NCBI RefSeq assembly: GCF_000002995.4 | Contig: NW_025062284.1 | Span: 682,001-746,000 of the forward strand | Direction of reading: 5' to 3' | DNA length: 64,000 bases | DNA from: Brugia malayi | Lineage: Eukaryota > Nematoda > Chromadorea > Rhabditida > Onchocercidae | Shown here: one piece after another, positions 22,638 through 36,785 of the stretch | How positions within the stretch are numbered: position 1 is the stretch's first letter | Layout: the number at the start of each line of letters is the position of its first letter | Position numbers and translations under genes: made by a program | Notes under the pieces: model-generated | The model's database searches: none | Told to the model about the DNA's origin: nothing | The model's input: the letters and a program-made list of their open reading frames with translations, nothing else

Positions 22638-24355
22638 TTAATATCCTACAGCTACTCTTGGTAGTGGACAATGGTCACACTGTCCGATTGATCCTTGTGG
22701 TCCTCGAATACCTGGTTCACCTGTTGCTCCAGCTAGACCAGGAGCTCCATCACAACCTGGATTTCCGGGTGGTCCTTCTGCTCCATTCCTACCTGGTAAA
22801 CCATTTTTACCAGGATTACCTGGTGCACCTTGCTCTCCTCTAGGACCAGGATATCCTTGTGGTCCGTTCGGTACAGCTACTTCGACCACTTTTCCGGGAA
22901 GTCCACAAGGTCCAGGAAGACCTGGTTTACCAGGTGAACCTGGTGGTCCCATCGGTCCTTGTCTACCAGGTTGCCCAGGTAAACCTGGATATCCATCACG
23001 GCCTGGCAAACCTGGCTTACCAGCTAGTCCTTTCCGACCTGGTTCTCCCGGAGGACCAGGTTCACTTTTTTCACACTCAAAACAGAAAACAATGCGTTCT
23101 GGTTGTTTCGGCGGCGGTGCATCCAGTCCATTCCTGCCTGGTTGTCCGGGCAATCCGTCCGGACCGCTCTGTCCATCCGGACCAGGTAAACCTCTAGGTC
23201 CTACTGGTGACACACCGCATCCACAGCATACACTTCGCTTTGTTGATGACATTTGTTGATTCAAATACGAATAATTGGGTATGGTACCAACAAAACTAGC
23301 CAATCTTTTATGTCTTTGACCTCCAACTAAAATCTGCAAATAAAAATTTTTTTTTTTTTAAAAATAAAAATAAAAATTCAAAAAAAAAAACTAAAAATTT
23401 AAAAAAAAAAAATGAAAAATTTTTTTCAAAATTTAATCAAAATTTGATAGTCTTAGCATGCATTTTAATTCATTAATCGATCATTAATTAAAATTTATAT
23501 TAATGCAAAATATTTTATAATTGTTATCTATTAATTTATAAATTACAAAAATTTTAAAATAATAAAAAAAAAATTAATGATCAATTTTTTTAATTTTATT
23601 CTTAAACAGATTACTTTTAATTAATTTAAGATTAATTATGGCATAAAAAATTTCAACAAAATTCAAATAAAAATTTGCAAATTTCTCAAATAATATAAAA
23701 GAAAATTTTCACCAAAGTAAATATAAAATTTGAAATAAATAATCAAAAATGAAATATTTTCTATTAAACTTGAAATAAATAATCAAAATGAAATATTTAC
23801 TATCTTTTAATATTTTCTATCTTTTATGTTCAATTCTTATTTTTTTCATTCCTTTTTTTGGTTTTGTTTTTGTTTTGTTTTTTGTTTTTTCATTTAATTT
23901 AAAAACAGTCAAAAATTATTTTATTTTTAATTAAAAATTCATTTTTTTTTTTTGTCAAAAATTTATTTAAATTCAAAAAATTCATTTCATTTAATTATTT
24001 GTTGATCACTATACTTTAAATACACTTCAAATTTCTAATCTTTTAGTATGCAATTCATTAATTTAAGAAAAGTTAGATATTAAATTTAAGTAAAATTAAA
24101 AAAAAAATTACAAACTTGTGTTTTTAATATTTCTTTCCAAATATTTTGACTTCGTTGCTTGCAAAAATCAACTTCATTTTGCATGCTTGAATGCATGTAT
24201 TGCAAGTAATTATAGAATAATGGTATTGAAAATATGCAAATTAATGTTGCAATTACGGCTAAAATTACCGCAAACAGTACTGCACGTCGTAAATTTATTA
24301 ATTGTTGTTGTTGTTGTTGTTGAAATATTATTTTAATCGAATTAAATTCATCCAT
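22638..24355 (-). CDS. Nematode cuticle collagen
   Basis: Secreted structural collagen of the cuticle. Minus-strand exons: 24355-24116 (80 residues) and 23333-22638 (231 residues plus stop), total 311. N-terminal cuticle-collagen domain: seven glutamines (12-18), hydrophobic anchor [20 protein letters not shown] (about 26-45), then [12 protein letters not shown] and a conserved IWKEILKTQ just before the intron. RHKR at 87-90 is a likely BLI-4/furin-type processing site. A Cys cluster CCGC (about 116-119) precedes interrupted Gly-X-Y blocks, with a second Cys pair (CFEC) between blocks. The C-terminus is [13 protein letters not shown], the family tail with cysteines for interchain bonds and a terminal Tyr. 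The intron after KTQ is at the same position and phase as in the collagen at 44333-46942. A trans-splice-like acceptor lies 5 bp before the ATG. Plus-strand ORFs over exon 2 are antisense shadows. Confidence 0.96.
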
Positions 24356-24375
24356 TATTGCTAAAAAAAAATTTT
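24356..24375 (-). promoter_or_regulatory. Probable spliced-leader acceptor of first cuticle collagen
   Basis: On the minus strand a run of T ends in TTTAG at 24361, five bases before the ATG. It is read as a trans-splice acceptor by position and polypyrimidine tract. Confidence 0.45.
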
Positions 24376-24477
24376 TTTTTACAATTTTGAAATTTAATTT
24401 TATTTACAAATAAATTGATAAAAAAAAAAATTAAAAATTATTGATAAAAATATTTTTAGATTAGTTATCAAATTGAT

Positions 24478-25185
<708 letters not shown>

Positions 25186-25960
25186 ATAATTTTGCTATAA
25201 TTTTCATTCACTCATTAATAGTAAACAAAACACATATTACAATAATTTTTCATTTCAAAATTAAAACGTTTACTTAACAAATAATTTAAAAAAAAAAAAA
25301 AAAACATTTTCAATTTTTACTTTTTGCATTTTTATTTTTTAAAAAAAAATTTTTTTGTTTTTTCTTAAAATTATCCATTCTGAATGAAAAGAAAAAAAGA
25401 AAATGAAAGAAACAATTTAATAGGAACAATGAAAATTTGTTGTTTAAAATTTTTCAAATGTTTTTTTTTTTTAAAAAAAATAAATAAATGAATGTACAAA
25501 GTAATATTTATTCGATTAATTGTTTTTTTTTTTTTTTTTTAGAAATTTAATTTTTTTTAAATTTGACAACAAATTTATCAACAAAATATTTTTTGTCTGT
25601 TTGTTGATGATATAATCAGTAAATAATTTATCAATTATCATACAGCTTATTAATGAACATAATACCTGTTCAATGGTTTTCTTTTTTTTTTTTTTTTTTA
25701 ATTTTTAATTTTTCATTGAAATCTTTTTTTTTTTTTTTGTTTTAAACAAATTTAATTAAATGAAAAAAATTTTTTTGTTATTTATGAGAGTGGCAGTTTT
25801 TTTAAATGATTAAAAAAATTTCATAAAAAACATAAACAAAACAATAATGTTTTTTTTTTTTCTTGGCTATTTACTTTCTGTTTTTTTTTTTTTTTTCAAA
25901 GAGTAAAATAAATAGCCAAGAAAAGAAATATTTTAAATTCATTATTTTAATTTTAATTTT
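25186..25960. other. AT-rich spacer
   Basis: Alternating poly-A and poly-T blocks. TTGGCTATTTAC at about 25863 and the inverted GTAAAATAAATAGCCAAG at about 25904 could form an imperfect hairpin. No ORF. Confidence 0.5.
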
Positions 25961-25969
25961 TGAGGACTA

Positions 25970-27240
25970 TTTGATGGATTATACCAAATAATATAACTTA
26001 AAATTTGATTCTTTGAAGACACTCAAAACAGAATTTTTTCGATTATTAAATTTTATGTATTAAAAAGTATTATTAAAGTTTAAATTAAATTAAATAGACT
26101 AAAATATATGTATATTCTAATTCAAAATTCACTGAAATTAAAGTATCTGAAAACTTCAATGTGAATTTATATATTTAAATTAATTTTATTAATAACAAAA
26201 TGTTATAAAATTTTAAATCTTAAAATTAAATAAAATAAATTGGGAAAAATTCATTTTAACAATTTATATACTTAAATTAATTTTATTAATAACATAAAAT
26301 ATTATAAAATTTTAAATCTTAAAATTAAATAAAATAAATTGGGAAAAATTCATTTTAACAATTTATATACTTAAATTAATTTTACTGATAACTTAAAATA
26401 ATATTATAAAATTTTAAATCTTAAAATTAAATAAAATAAATTGGGAAAAATTCATTTTAACAATGATTTATATTCAAATTCCCAAAATTCACTGAAATTA
26501 AAGTATCTGAAAACTTCAATATGAATTTATATATTTAAATTAATTTTATTAATAACAAAATGTTATAAAATTTTAAATCTTTAAATTAAATAAAATAAAT
26601 TGGGAAAAATTCATTTTAACAATAATTTATATTCCAATTTCCAAAATTCACTGAAATAAAAGTATCTGAAAACTTCAATATGAATTTATATACTTAAATT
26701 AATTTTACTGATAACTTAAAATAATACTATAAAATTTTAAATCTTAAAATTAAATAAAATAAATTGGGAAAAATTCATTTTAACAATTTTTATACTTAAA
26801 TTAATTTTATTAATAACATAAAATATTATAAAATTTTAAATCTTAAAATTAAATAAAATAAATTGGGAAAAATTCATTTTAACAATAATTTATATTCCAA
26901 TTTCCAAAATTCACTGAAATTAAAGTATCTGAAAACTTCAATATGAATTTATATATTTAAATTAATTTTATTAATAACATAAAATATTATAAAATTTTAA
27001 ATCTTAAAATTAAATAAAATAAATTGGGAAAAATTCATTTTAACAATAATTTATATTCCAATTTCCAAAATTCACTGAAATAAAAGTATCTGAAAACTTC
27101 AATATGAATTTATATATTTAAATTAATTTTATTAATAACAAAATGTTATAAAATTTTAAATCTTAAAATTAAATAAAATAAATTGGGAAAAATTCATTTT
27201 AACAATTTATATACTTAAATTAATTTTACTGATAATATTA
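25970..27240. repeat. Tandem array, mixed units of about 100 and 160 bp
   Basis: At least eight copies of a core with AAATTGGGAAAAATTCATTT and AAATTTTAAATCTTAAAATT. About half also carry AAAATTCACTGAAATTAAAG and GAAAACTTCAATATGAAT. Confidence 0.9.
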
Positions 27241-27539
27241 GCATCAAATAATATTATCATAAACTAAAATTCAACAAAAAAAAAAAAAAAAAAAAAAAAA
27301 GTTGGAATTTTAGAATTAATTTGAAATTTTTTTTTGTTTAATTTTTTAAAGCAATTTGGATTTTTTTTTTTTTTTTATAATTTTACTTAACAAAATAATG
27401 TATCAAAAATTTTAAAATTATTCAAAAATTTTTCCTAAACAATAAATATTATCATTTTTTAAATAATTTCCTATGATAAGAATGTAACTAACTTTTTTTT
27501 TTTTGATATTGATATCATATTTATATCAGAGAAATGTGT

Positions 27540-28310
27540 TATTGTGATAGTATCAAAGTGTAGTGATAAGCTATTTGTAGTGATAAGTGATAAGCTCATT
27601 GAATTAAAAGTCAATAACTTATTTAAATTTATAGAAAAAATTTTTGTTTTTTTTTTTAAAAAAAGGAATAATTAATTTGAACTATTTTGGATAGCTACAC
27701 TGATATTGTCAAAGTGTAGTGATAAGCTATTTGTAGTGATAAGTGATAAGCTCATTGAAATAAAAGTCAATGACTTACTTAAATTTATAAAAAAAAAAAC
27801 ATTATTTTCAAAACAAAGAATAAATTATTTGAATTATTTTGGCTAGCTACACCGATATTGTCAAAGTGTAGTGATAAGCTATTGGTAGTGATAAGTGATA
27901 AGCTAATTAAACTAAAAGTCAATGACTTACTTAAACTTATAGAAAAAAATCTTTTTTTAAAAAAAAAAAGAATAATTAATGTAAGCTGTTTTGGATAGCT
28001 ACACTGATATTGTCAAAGTGTAGTGATAAGCTATTAGTAGTGATAAGTGATAAGCTCATTGAATTAAAAGTCAATAACTTATTTAAATTTATAGAAAAAA
28101 TTTTTGTTTTTTTTTTGTTTTTTTAAAAAGGAATAATTAATTTAAACTATTTTGGATAGCTACACTGATATTATCAAAGTATAGTGATAAGCTATTAAGT
28201 AGTGATAAGTGATAAGCTAATTAAACTAAAAGTCAATGACTTACTTAAATTTATAGAAAGAAATCTTTTTTTTTTTTTTTTAAAAAAAGGAATAATTAAT
28301 TTAAACTATT
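27540..28310. repeat. Tandem array, about 155-bp unit, 5 copies
   Basis: Units hold GTGTAGTGATAAGCTATT, GTAGTGATAAGTGATAAGCT, AAAAGTCAATGACTTA (imperfect palindrome) and TTTTGGATAGCTACAC. Each carries several TGATAA motifs. Confidence 0.9.
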
Positions 28311-28854
28311 TTGGTTGCATGTGCAAAATAAATTTTAATGTAAATAATTCACTAAATTTAAAATTTAAATCATTTTTATTATCATTCTAAAACTATTTTA
28401 CAAAAAATAATTTTAGCTAAAAAAAAAAAAAAAAAAATTTTTTTTATTTTTTTAAATTTTATTATTTAATAGTTTAACAAAAAGGAAAAGAGAAAAAAAT
28501 CTTAGAAAAAAAAAAAGAAAAAAGAAACGTATTGCTGTTTAAATAAAAAATAAAACTAAATAAATGAATGAATTTTTTTTTTTTTTTTTTTTAAATAAAA
28601 TTTTTAAATAATTTAGAGAATAAATAAATTAATATTTAAATGAATATTATGAAAAAAAAAATTTTTTTTTTTTATCAATTATTCAATACAAAAATTTCAA
28701 TTTTTTTTTTTTGTAAAAAAAAAATAAAAAATTCTCGAAAAGATAAGAAAAGAAAAAAGTGTGAAAATATTTTTAAACAAGAATTATAAAAATAAATGAT
28801 CATATTTAAATACGCATATCATCAAGAATTTATCTAATTTTTTTTTTCTTTTCA

Positions 28855-29262
28855 AATTGATTAATTAAATTAATTAAAAAAGAAATTAATTAATTAGATA
28901 AATGTACGGGTAAATACCTTAATGCCTAACTTTAAAATTAGTATTACCTAACAATGAGAAAAATGATTTTGAAAAAGAATTTTTTCAAATCGATTAATTA
29001 AATTAATTAAAAAAGAAATTAATTAATTAGATAAATGTACGGGTAAATACCTTAATGCCTAACTTTAAAATTAGTATTACCTAACAATGAGAAAAATGAT
29101 TTTGAAAAAGAATTTTTTCAAATTGATTAATTAAATTAATTAAAAAGGAAATTAATTAATTAGATAAATGTACGGGTAAATACCTCAATGCCTACCTTTA
29201 AAATTAGTATTACCTAACAATGAGAAAAATGATTTTGAAAAAGAATTTTTTCTTTTGATAAA
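28855..29262. repeat. Tandem array, about 120-bp unit, 3 copies
   Basis: Highly similar copies carrying GATAAATGTACGGGTAAATA, CCTAACTTTAAAATTAGTAT and AATGAGAAAAATGATTTTG. GTACGGGTAAATA recurs near 29415. Confidence 0.9.
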
Positions 29263-30420
29263 AAAAAAAAAATTGATGGGAATATAATCAGGAAAAATTT
29301 ATGGGTAAAAAAATTATTTATTGTTTATATAATTAAATTACCAGTGATAAATTTGAAATTTTTTATCAGTAATGAAAAAATGATAGGTAATATTTCATTT
29401 GGTATGGGTAAATAAAAGTACGGGTAAATAAAATAAAAATGTGATAATGAATAATGATTAAATATTATTATTATTATTATTATTATCATTTAATAATGAT
29501 TAAATATTCTGAAATAATTATTATCATTTAGAAATTAATTGAAATTAATTAAAATTATATTTAATTGTTTACTTATTAATTACTTATTAATTAACATTTT
29601 TTGGTGAAATTATTATTAGATAAACATTTATATGCCAAGAAAAAATTACAAATTTATAGTTCCCACCTTTTTTCTTTTTTTTTTTTTTTTTTTTTTTTAA
29701 AATTAATTTAGTAAATTTAGTAATTTTTATTTGAAACAAAAAAAAAAAAATAATAATTTAAATAAAATGGTGATAAATGATAAAATTTTGTAAGAATCTA
29801 TTCTGATTTTTTTTTTTTTTTAAAATAAATTCAATCAATATTTTGATCATTAATGGTTGATCAATAATTTAATGTTTATTTTTTATGAATAAATTACTGA
29901 TCAATAATAATTTAATGATCAATAAATTAATGTTAATTTTTTTTTTTTTAAGAATAAATTACTAATTAATCCAGAAAAGTGTAAGTTAAATTTACAAGGT
30001 TAAATGAGCAGTAACCTTTAACCTTGAATTATAGTTTAATTAATTGAAATATGTATCAAAAATGCCTTATCACATTGATAATAAATGATGCATTCATAAA
30101 ATTCTTAAATTATCTTTTATCACTAAAATAATCAATTGAACAATCAAAATTATTCGAACTAATTTTGCTAACACTATTCATTTAAAATTTATTTTAAAAA
30201 GCTAATTTTAATTGCTTTTTGATAAATCTCGAAATGTTAATCTTTGCTCTTCTGCTTACAATTTATAAATTTACTAATTTATGCTTATCTATTTGTTATC
30301 AGTAAAGTATTTTAAATCTTTTATTCAGTATAATTAAATCAGCTTCCTTTTACTGAATTCTGTTATCAGTAAATTTTGTTATCAGTAAAAATCGAAGAAG
30401 CCAATAAAAGGATGAATCAA
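29263..30420. other. AT-rich spacer
   Basis: No array and no ORF worth reporting. A short TTA run at about 29466-29490 and scattered homopolymers. Confidence 0.5.
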
Positions 30421-30429
30421 TTAGGGTTA

Positions 30430-31572
30430 AAACGTGTAAATACGTGTAAATATGTAAATAAATTGCAACGTATAAATACATAAATAAATTACAACGTGTA
30501 AATACGTAAATAAATTAGAAGGTGTAAATACGTATAAATACATAAATAAATTACAACGTATGAATACGTAAATAAATTAGAAGGTGTAAATACGTATAAA
30601 TACGTAAATAAATTACAACATATAAATACGTAAATAAATCACAACGTATAAATACGCAAATAAATTACAACATATAAATACGTAAATAAATCACAACGTA
30701 TAAATACGTAAATAAATCAGAACGTATAAAGACGTAAATAAACTACAACGTATAAATACGTAAATAAATCACAACGTATAAATACGTAAATAAACTACAA
30801 CATATAAATACGTAAATAAATTAGAAGGTGTAAATATGTATAAATACGTAAATAAACTACAACGTATAAATACGTAAATAAATTAGAACGTATAAATACG
30901 TAAATAAATTACAACATATAAATACGTAAATAAATCACAACGTATAAATACGTAAATAAATTAGGAGGTGTAAATACGTATAAATACGTAAATAAATTAC
31001 AACATATAAATACGTAAATAAATCACAACGTATAAATACGTAAATAAATTACAACGTGTAAATACGTATAAATACGTAAATAAATTACAACATATAAATA
31101 CGTAAATAAATCACAACGTATAAATACGTAAATAAATTAGAACGTATGAATAACGTAAATAAATTAGAAGGTGTAAATACGTATAAATAAGTAAATAAAT
31201 CACAACATATAAATACGTAAATAAATTAGAACGTATGAATAACGTAAATAAATTAGAAGGTGTAAATACGTATAAATACGTAAATAAATCACAACATATA
31301 AATACGTAAATAAATTAGAACGTATGAATAACGTAAATAAATTAGAAGGTGTAAATACGTATAAATACGTAAATAAATCACAACATATAAATACGTAAAT
31401 AAATTAGAACGTATGAATAACGTAAATAAATTAGAAGGTGTAAATACGTATAAATACGTAAATAAATCACAACATATAAATACGTAAATAAATTAGAACG
31501 TATGAATAACGTAAATAAATTAGAAGGTGTAAATACGTATAAATACGTAAATAAATTAGAACGTATAAATAC
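30430..31572. repeat. Minisatellite, 20-27-bp unit (TACGTAAATAAATTA-type)
   Basis: About 45 short units built on AATACGTAAATAAATTACAA with variants ACGTATAAATACG and GAAGGTGTAAATACG. The last third shows a higher-order unit of about 100 bp repeated near-identically, a sign of recent expansion. Confidence 0.95.
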
Positions 31573-31915
31573 GATGAAAATTAATGAAAAAGGTTACAAA
31601 TAAATTTGGAAATAAATTTAAAATAAATTAAATTAGTAGAATGAAAGCGGAATGTTAATGAGATGAAAAGAGAGAAAAAGGAAATTTCATTTTTATCATT
31701 CGTTCAATCAATTTTTTATTGAATCTTTTTTTTTTTGTAAAATATCAGCGCAAGAAAGACAATGAATGAAAATTGGGCGCTTTTGTCCGTTGAAAGAAAA
31801 AAAGAAATCGTAGCTATTTTCATAATCGATTATTTTTATTCTATTTAAACATTTCATATATTATACATCAATTTCGGATTTCTCTTTAACCTAAGGTAGC
31901 ATGTTTAATACGAGC
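31573..31915. other. Non-repetitive spacer
   Basis: More complex than its flanks, with a GC-richer patch at about 31745-31795 (CAGCGCAAGAAAG, TTGGGCGCTTTTGTCCG). No ORF or RNA gene recognised. Confidence 0.4.
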
Positions 31916-31919
31916 GTAA

Positions 31920-32290
31920 CGAACACGTAATTCAAGTAATTCAAGCGTAAATTAACGTAAATTAGTTACTTAAAATATGCTGAATAACAAGTTTTGTTGA
32001 AAGACACATTTTGTAATACGTAATTCAAGCGTAAATTAACGTAAATTAACGTAAATTAGTTACTTACAATATGCTGAATAACAAGTTTTGTTTGAAAGAC
32101 ACATTTTGTAATACGTAATTCAAGCGTAAATTAACGTAAATTAACGTAAATTAGTTACTTACAATATGCTGAATAACAAGTTTTGTTTGAAAGACACATT
32201 TTGTAATACGTAATTAAAGTAAATTAAAAAAATTAAAGTAAATTAACGTAAATTAATTACTTACAATATGCTGAATAATAAGTAATGAGT
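31920..32290. repeat. Tandem array, about 107-bp unit, 3-4 copies
   Basis: Each copy carries CGTAAATTAACGTAAATTA, TTACTTACAATATGCTGAAT, AACAAGTTTTGTTTGAAAGA and ACACATTTTGTAATACGTAA. Confidence 0.9.
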
Positions 32291-32489
32291 TGTATTTGTT
32301 GAGCGCAATAATGCAGAATTACTGATAATCTTTAACTTATGATTTTATTATCAGAAGGTTATCATTAGATTTATCATTTCTTTGATAAACCGCTGATATC
32401 TGATTTGCCTAATTTTTTTGTGCTAAACATTCAGAAGTGCTAAAATTCTTCCTGAAATATTTAAGGAGCTTAATTGAAAATCAAAAGAA

Positions 32490-33115
32490 ATGAAAATAAA
32501 TGAGTGATTACTTTAATAGAGTAGTAAATAAGTGATAAAATAAGTAAACATACTTATCACTGATAATAATTTGAAATAAAAAGAAGAGAAAATGAGTGAG
32601 TAATTACTTTGATAGAGTTGTTAAATAAGTGATAAAATAAGTATTGAAAATCAGAAGAAAAAAAAAGAATGAGTGATTACTTTAATAGAGTAGTAAATAA
32701 GTGATAAAATAAGTAAACATACTTATCACTGATAGTAATTTGAAATCAAAAGAAAAGAAAATGAATGAGTAATTACTTTAATGGTGTAGTTAAATAAATA
32801 AGTGATAAAATAAGTTAACATACTTATCACTGATAATGAAGAGAAAATGAGTGAGTAATTACTTTAATAGAGTAGTTAAACAAGTGATAAGACAAGTAAA
32901 CATACTTATCACTGATAATAATTTGAAATCAAAATAAAAGAAAATGAATGAGTAATTACAAAAGAGTAAAGTTAACTTTGATTATATGAATTAATGAGTA
33001 ATTACTGAGTAAACATACTTATCACTGATAATAATTTAAAATCAAAAGAAAAGAAAATGAATGAGTAATTACTTTAATAGAGTAATTAAATAAATAAGTG
33101 ATAAAATAAGTAAAC
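32490..33115. repeat. Tandem array rich in CTTATCACTGATAA
   Basis: Five or six imperfect copies of about 110 bp containing AATGAGTGAGTAATTACTTT, GTGATAAAATAAGTAAACAT and the imperfect palindrome ACTTATCACTGATAAT. Confidence 0.85.
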
Positions 33116-33715
33116 AATAAACAAATAGCTAGTAGAAGCTTTTTCTTGCCTAGTTATTTGATTAAAAAAAAAAAAAAAAAGTTATCATTTGTTAAAAAAG
33201 TTAACTTATCATTTGAACAGTAATTTATCATTTGCTATTTACCATGCAAATATCAGTAGTCTAAATTAGAATATTAATTAAAATAGATTAGTTATGGGTA
33301 ATATTTGGGTAAAATAATCCTAGTTAAAATTTTTTTTAAATAATAAATTAAGTTTAAAATTAAGTAAATCAAATATTATTTCATTCTTTTTTGTTGATCA
33401 AAAAAAAAAAAAAAAGTTATTTTCAAAGTTATTTTTTTTTTTTACTATTTCAGAGATAAATTGTTTGTATGAAAACGATAAGGTTATCATTTCAATATAT
33501 AAATGAATATATAAATTTATTACTTGAAATTAAAACGAAGAGAATTAAATTTGAGTAAATTTGAGAAAGTAAATAAATTGAAAAGAAATTAAATTTGAAA
33601 TGAAAAAAAGAAAATTAAATCTAGTATAACAATTAATTATATGAATTAAAAAAAATGAAAGAATCTTTTGGACAAATAAGCAGAGCACTATTATTACTAT
33701 TTTAAATTTGTTGCC

Positions 33716-33845
33716 TACAAAAGAGTAAAGTTAACTTTGACCTATGATACTTAAACTGTTGCCTACAAAAGAGTAAAGTTAACTTTGACCTATGATACTT
33801 AAACTGTTGCCTACAAAAGAGTAAAGTTAACTTTGACCTATGACA
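33716..33845. repeat. 48-bp tandem repeat, 3 copies
   Basis: Near-identical units with GTTGCCTACAAAAGAGTAAA followed by the 12-bp palindrome AAAGTTAACTTT and GACCTATGATACTTAAACT. A single related fragment is at about 32957. Confidence 0.95.
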
Positions 33846-34067
33846 CTTTAGGCTAGCAGTAAACTAAAGAATTATATTTGAATATTAACCTAAGCAAATT
33901 TTAAAAATCTCTCTATTGCATTAAATTTCATTTTCATTTTTGTGTAAATTATTTAGCAGTCAGTCGTGTTCGTTGTTTTTTTGTTAATTGCTCCATTGTA
34001 GCGCTTTCATTTCTTCAATTAAAGCTAATTTAGAGTATTTTTTTTCTTTTTTAAAATAAAGTATTAA

Positions 34068-34260
34068 AAGTATTAAAGTTAAAGTCATTATCATCATCAT
34101 TTCATAAAGTATTAAAGTCATTATCATCATCATTTCATAAAGTATTAAAGTCATTATCATCATCATTTCATAAAGTATTAAAGTCATTATCATTATCATT
34201 TCATAAAGTATTAAAGTCATTATCATTATCATTTCATAAAGTATTAAAATCATTGTCATT
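34068..34260. repeat. 33-bp tandem repeat, 6 copies
   Basis: Unit begins ATTAAAGTCATTATCATC and ends TTTCATAAAGT. The 33-bp period keeps one minus frame open as an 11-residue periodic peptide (LILYEMIMIMT), which I do not regard as a gene. Confidence 0.95.
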
Positions 34261-34279
34261 TAATCATTATCGTTATCAT

Positions 34280-35790
34280 ATTATCATTATCATTTCATGT
34301 AGGGCAAAATTTATTTCTTAATTATTTGAACAGCTAAACTCTAATTTTTAGATTAAAATATTTTGATAATAGCTAACATCGAATTATTTTCCTCTCATTG
34401 AAAATTTTTAATATGAGAAATTGCAGGATAATCTGATAATGATAAAGAAATAATTATTTATAGTATTGGCAGAATAGAAATTGAAATTTAGTGATAATTT
34501 TATTTTGGAATATTTCTGAATTTATGTGTTAATGAAAATTATTATAATATTATTATTATTTATTATTATATTATTATTATTTATTATTATATTATTATTT
34601 ATTATTATTATTATTATTTACAGTTTATTTGTTATTAAACAAATATAAGTAAATTCAAAATAATTAACTTTAATTATGGCACTAAATGAAATCGAATTAT
34701 CACTAAATTTGAAATTGAATTATCATCACTAAATATCAGTTGTTAAGAGTAAGATATAGAATATTTTTGTTCAGTAATATGTTAAATTATACAAAAATTT
34801 TAAATCATTAATTTATAATTTAAAATTATTTAATTTTAAGTTAATCTTTGCATTTTTTTTTTTCTTAATATGAGAAATTTTATTTTCTTATATTTCTGAA
34901 TTTATGTGTTTTAAAAAATATTATTATTTATTATTTACAGTTTATTTGTTATTAAAAAATATAATTAATTTACAATTTTTGAAATATTCCATTTTGGGAG
35001 AAATGAAAATATTAAATTTTTAAAATTAAAAAATTTTAAAATGCAACATTTTATCATTTCTTAATCGCTCAATCGTACTTTTAGAAAAAATATGGCAAAT
35101 TTTTTTTTTTTTTCCGTATTACTTATAAATTTAATGAATTAATTGTAAATTTTTACAAATATACAAAGTATCCATTTTTTATTTTAAGCATTTTTGAATT
35201 ATTCTTTTTTTTTTTTTTTGTTTTAAATTTTCTTTTTACTTTTAAATTATTTTCTTTTTCAAATTTTTTTTAAAAATTTTTAATGTTTATGGTTCTTTCT
35301 TCAAATAATGAAAAATTTTTTGAATCAACTTTTTTTTTTTTTTTTTTTTTTTAATTTTTCAGCGTATGAATAAAAATTTAACATATTTTTTAAATTTTTT
35401 AACTTATGAAAGTTTTTTTTTTTTTCAAAGTGATATAATCATCACAAAGAAAAGTTTTTTTTTTTTTTTGTTTTAAATTTTCTTTTTACTTTTAGATCAC
35501 TTGTTTTTTTTTTCAATTTTTTTAAAAAATTTTAATATTTATGGTTATTTTTTTCAAATAATGAAAGTTTTTTCTTTTTTTCAAAATGATATAATCATCA
35601 TAGAGAAAAGTTTTTTTTTTGTTTTAAATTTTCTTTTTACTTTTGGATTATTATTATTTTTTTTTTTTTTCAAAGTGACATAATCGTCACAAATAGAAGT
35701 GAACCATTTGATCCATTAATTATCTTTTCTTTTTCTTTGCTTAGCACAGCAAAATGATTTACTTATTGCAGTATTTTTTTTTGACATATT
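34280..35790. other. AT-rich spacer
   Basis: TTATTATA runs at about 34545-34620, long poly-T blocks, and two or three copies of a fragment carrying GATATAATCATCA (35423, 35587). No gene seen. Confidence 0.5.
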
Positions 35791-36785
35791 AAATGATGAC
35801 AGGTATATCACGATGATATGACCCCATTTATGGGCTATTCAAATTGTTGTTGTTGTTGTTGTTACTGACCCTTACCATCTAGCGGCATATTGACCAATTC
35901 TGTGATGGGAAAACTTGTTGGGTCATTTTAGTTATAGTCATTTACTGCTTACTGAACTGGTCATTTCTTAAATTAATTCTTTCCTTCTTTTTTTTAAAAA
36001 ATTTTTTTTTAGAAATAATTTTTTTGCAAAAAAAAAAAAAAAAAAACAAAAATTTGATTGGTTCATTATGAAAATTTTTTTGTCTAATCAAATTAACTCA
36101 TCCTATTTAATTTCAATATTGTTTATTTTGATTGTTTTTTTTTTCTAATTAAATTAAACACACTTGTTTTTTTTTTCTAGTTAAGTGTAATTAAATTCAA
36201 ACTCATTACTTATTTAATTCATACTTAACTTATCCTTTCTAACTTTAACATTGTTTATTTTGATTGTTTATTACTTGCTTCTTTTTTTCTAATTAAATTA
36301 AATACTTGTTTTTTTTTCCTGTCTAATTGAATTCAAACTCATTTAATTCATACTTAACTTATCCTATCTAGACTTTAACATTGTTTATTTTAATTGTTTA
36401 TTACTTGCTTCTTTTTTTTTCTAATTAAATTAAATACTTGTTTTTTTTTCTAGTTAAGTCTAATTAAATTCAAACTCATTTAATTCATACTTAACTTATC
36501 CTATCTAACTTTAACATTGTTTATTACTTTTTTTTTTTGAAGTCTGATCGTTTTTATAGGATTGTATTGGTACTTTTTTTTTTTGACAACTTCGAAAATT
36601 TCAAAATGTTTAGTTTTACTAAGTTCATACTAACTTTGCTTTTTTTTTTTTTATGACTTAATATTCATTTTAAAAGTATTTTTATTTTTTTTTTTTTAAT
36701 TGATAATTTAATTTCAGTTTTAATTTTTACAGGTTACTGTTTTTTTTTTTTCAAACATTTCAAGTGGTTAAATTTTTGTACTCAA
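35790..36785. other. Upstream region of the double-RING gene
   Basis: Begins with a complex, GC-richer stretch (35800-35960) containing a (TTG)n run. A tandem array of about 150 bp (TTAATTCATACTTAACTTAT, TTTAACATTGTTTATT; about three copies, 36100-36530) follows. It probably includes the promoter and leader of the RING gene. Confidence 0.5.

Noticed and set aside
22622..23197. Plus-strand ORFs opposite the first collagen
   Set aside because: Antisense shadows of Gly-X-Y codons; the minus strand has the full collagen architecture.
33984..34259. Minus-strand ORF with LILYEMIMIMT repeats
   Set aside because: Another 33-bp repeat product; only its last few codons lie in unique sequence.
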